In this document: positions 33,856 through 35,128 of the stretch, in pieces
Layout: every line of letters starts with the position of its first letter
How positions within the stretch are numbered: the first letter of the stretch is position 1
DNA from: CAVQUE01 sp046290435
GTDB lineage: Bacteria > Actinomycetota > Acidimicrobiia > Acidimicrobiales > UBA8592
Length of the DNA stretch: 35,128 nt
Reading direction: 5' to 3'
NCBI GenBank assembly: GCA_046290435.1
Contig: JBKAGO010000069.1
Span: 1 to 35,128 of the forward strand
Position numbers and translations under genes: made by a program
The notes under the pieces: generated by a model
Databases searched by the model: none
Seen by the model: only the letters and a program-made list of their open reading frames with translations
What the model was told of the DNA's origin: nothing

Positions 33856-34878
33856 ATGCCAGCTGATGACCACGAGCCACGGATCGCGGTGTACCTCGAC
33901 TATGAGAACCTCGCCATCGGGGCGCGGGACAACCTGGGCGAGCCCTTCGACTTCGCCAACGTGGCCGACGCCATCGCCGAGCGCGGCCGGGCCATCGTCC
34001 GCCGGGCCTACGCCGACTGGTCGTACTTCGACAGCGACCGCCGCATGCTCACCCGCCACGGCGTCGAGCTGATCGACATCCCCCAGAAGATGGGCGGTAG
34101 CCGCAAGAACGCCGCCGACATCAAGATGGCCATCGACGCCATCGAGCTGGCCCTCGACCGCCAGTACATCTCCACGTTCGTGATCTGCACGGGCGACAGC
34201 GACCTCAGCCCGCTGGTGCAGAAGCTGCGCGAGCTCGACCGCACCGTCATCGGGGTGGGCGTCAAGGGATCGACGTCGAAGCTGCTGCCGCCGGCGTGCG
34301 ACGAGTTCCTGTTCTACGACAACCTCGTCGGGGCGACACCGACGCGCAGCGTCGCCGGCACCGGCGACGACGACAGCGACGACGCACCGATCACCTCGGG
34401 CAGCTCCGACACCGGCATCGTGCTCTCCACCCTGGCCGGCCTCGAAGGATCGTCGGGATCGGTGCGGGCATCGACGCTGAAGCGGGCCGTGTTGCGCAAG
34501 GACCCCACCTTCAGCGAGGCCGAGCTCGGCTACCGGGGCTTCGGGGCGCTACTGGCTGCGCTGGCCGAGGACGGCCTGGTCACCCTCGACGGCACCGGCG
34601 ACCCGCACGTGTCGATCTCGGGCGCGTCGGCGTCGGATCAGGCCGAGGCCCTGCTGGTCGAGGTGGTCACCGCCGCCGGCGAGGTACCGCTGACAGGCCT
34701 GAAGACCGCGATGAAGAAGCAGGACCCCGACTTCTCCGAGCGGAACCTCGGCTACCGCAACTTCGGCAGCTTCGTGAAGAACGCCGAGGCCCGCAATCTG
34801 ATCGTCGTGGAGGGCGAGGACGACGACCGGGTGGTCAAGGTCGCCAAACCCAAACGCTCCCGCTCCCGCCGCCGGTAG
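33856..34878 (+). CDS. NYN-domain RNase-like protein with two OST-HTH/LOTUS domains
   Basis: A 340-residue protein. Residues about 9-155 are a NYN (PIN-like) nuclease domain: RIAVYLDYENLAIGARD with Asp15, NAADIKMAIDAIELALD and TFVICTGDSDLSPLVQKL provide the acidic metal-binding residues. After an acidic, serine-rich linker come two LOTUS domains, VRASTLKRAVLRKDPTFSEA-ELGYRGFGALL and PLTGLKTAMKKQDPDFSERN-LGYRNFGSFV, which bind RNA or regulators in eukaryotic homologues such as MARF1. A basic C-terminus ends KPKRSRSRRR. GGAGG lies five bases before the ATG, and TACAGT (33817-33822) is a possible -10. An RNA-cutting role is likely, the target unknown. Confidence 0.92.
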   Translation: MPADDHEPRIAVYLDYENLAIGARDNLGEPFDFANVADAIAERGRAIVRRAYADWSYFDSDRRMLTRHGVELIDIPQKMGGSRKNAADIKMAIDAIELALDRQYISTFVICTGDSDLSPLVQKLRELDRTVIGVGVKGSTSKLLPPACDEFLFYDNLVGATPTRSVAGTGDDDSDDAPITSGSSDTGIVLSTLAGLEGSSGSVRASTLKRAVLRKDPTFSEAELGYRGFGALLAALAEDGLVTLDGTGDPHVSISGASASDQAEALLVEVVTAAGEVPLTGLKTAMKKQDPDFSERNLGYRNFGSFVKNAEARNLIVVEGEDDDRVVKVAKPKRSRSRRR

Positions 34879-34894
34879 TCCAGGGGTCATCTGG

Positions 34895-34942
34895 CTTCTC
34901 TCCCGAGAACAGTCGGTGCGGTGGGCCGCAACCCGGGAGAAG
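34895..34942 (+). terminator. Hairpin downstream of the NYN gene, next to the insertion sequence
   Basis: CTTCTC-T-CCCG (34895-34905) pairs with CGGGAGAAG (34934-34942) with one bulged T. The right arm reaches the insertion sequence end at 34941. CAGGGGTCA also occurs at 34881, just before it, as in the insertion sequence tip, so it may be an element remnant rather than a terminator. Confidence 0.4.
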
Positions 34943-35128
34943 GACAGGGGTCAAGTCCAATACCGTTCAGTTAGATGCGTTGGATGGTGGGAGTGGGTTG
35001 TTGGGTGGGCTGGGGCCAGTCGGCGTGGCGGGACCGTTTGACGTTCCATTTGGAGATCTTGCGTTTGACGATGCGGGGGTTCGAGCGCAGTCGCCGGATG
35101 GGGTTGAGGCGTTGGCAGAGCAACGCGA
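34941..35128 (-). mobile_element. Truncated insertion sequence (right copy, inverted to the left copy)
   Basis: Bases 34941-35035 are the exact reverse complement of 1-95, and the element continues to the window edge. Its tip reads AGGACAGGGGTCAAGTCC. It carries the transposase C-terminus on the minus strand. Two inverted copies around 35 kb could let the segment invert by recombination, but equally mark where assembly stopped. Confidence 0.85.
34971..35128 (-). CDS. Transposase, C-terminal fragment (51 residues)
   Basis: Reads ALLCQRLNPIRRLRSNPRIV, then KRKISKWNVKRSRHADWPQP and TQQPTPTIQRI, stop at 34973-34971. Identical where they overlap to the fragment at the left edge. The basic tail suggests a DDE transposase of IS4-like type; the catalytic part lies outside. 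Cut by the window edge. Confidence 0.6.
   Translation of the reverse strand, partial: ALLCQRLNPIRRLRSNPRIVKRKISKWNVKRSRHADWPQPTQQPTPTIQRI

Overview
The window reads as chromosomal DNA of a high-GC actinobacterium. Real genes have about 90-95% G/C at third codon positions. The gene content (short-type GlgP, BioQ/BioY, SoxR, MmyB-type regulator, geranylgeranyl-reductase-family flavoprotein) and many leaderless genes with a TANNNT -10 box 6-8 nt before the start fit Actinomycetota. Acidimicrobiia is my guess, inferred and not proven. Both ends lie in inverted copies of one insertion sequence (1-95 is the exact reverse complement of 34941-35035), so the window is probably a contig that stops at a repeated element.

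Layout. 145-3441: divergent glgB and glgC. 3447-4082: a CRP-family regulator. 4083-4884: no protein gene, but two paralogous units, each with a perfect GTGA-N6-TCAC palindrome, a -10-like box, a hairpin with an ACCTCC loop and a terminator-like hairpin. 4885-9182: a secreted beta-propeller/FN3/lectin-like repeat protein with one apparent frameshift. 9440-12936: MmyB-like regulator, divergent alpha/beta hydrolase, a 4 x 62 bp palindromic array, and a P450. 13028-13461: two coupled small membrane proteins. 13783-19603: glgP-glgX-glgA on the minus strand, glgX with one apparent frameshift. 19804-20686: a CopZ-like HMA protein and a DsbE/DsbF-like lipoprotein whose first redox cysteine is encoded by in-frame TGA. 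20885-22988: universal stress protein and acyl-CoA transferase operon. 22989-23863: tandem ~205 bp repeats and an 83 bp MITE-like hairpin. 23864-25084: GGR-family flavoprotein. 25085-26370: three copies of a 193 nt structured element, each ending in an intrinsic terminator. 26371-29168: thiolase, stand-alone AsnC-type domain and alpha/beta hydrolase. 29319-31391: C26 peptidase, bioY and bioQ with two operator boxes. 31504-33774: SoxR and a Rieske/helical protein driven from a SoxR-type promoter. 33856-34878: NYN-LOTUS-LOTUS protein.

How the genes fit together. GlgC makes ADP-glucose, GlgA polymerises it and GlgB branches it; GlgP and GlgX break the polymer down, so a nearly full glycogen cycle sits here in two blocks. 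A CRP-family regulator beside glgC, followed by two CRP-type promoters without protein genes, suggests a carbon-status circuit using small RNAs. The strongest candidates for undescribed biology are the putative selenocysteine DsbE/F-like lipoprotein with a SECIS-like hairpin, the twin CRP-type sRNA units, the three 193 nt elements, and the SoxR-controlled Rieske protein.

Limits: no database or folding program was used. Stem pairings were found by eye, and family assignments rest on motif recognition. Two one-base frameshifts in otherwise intact genes mean residual assembly errors must be considered everywhere.
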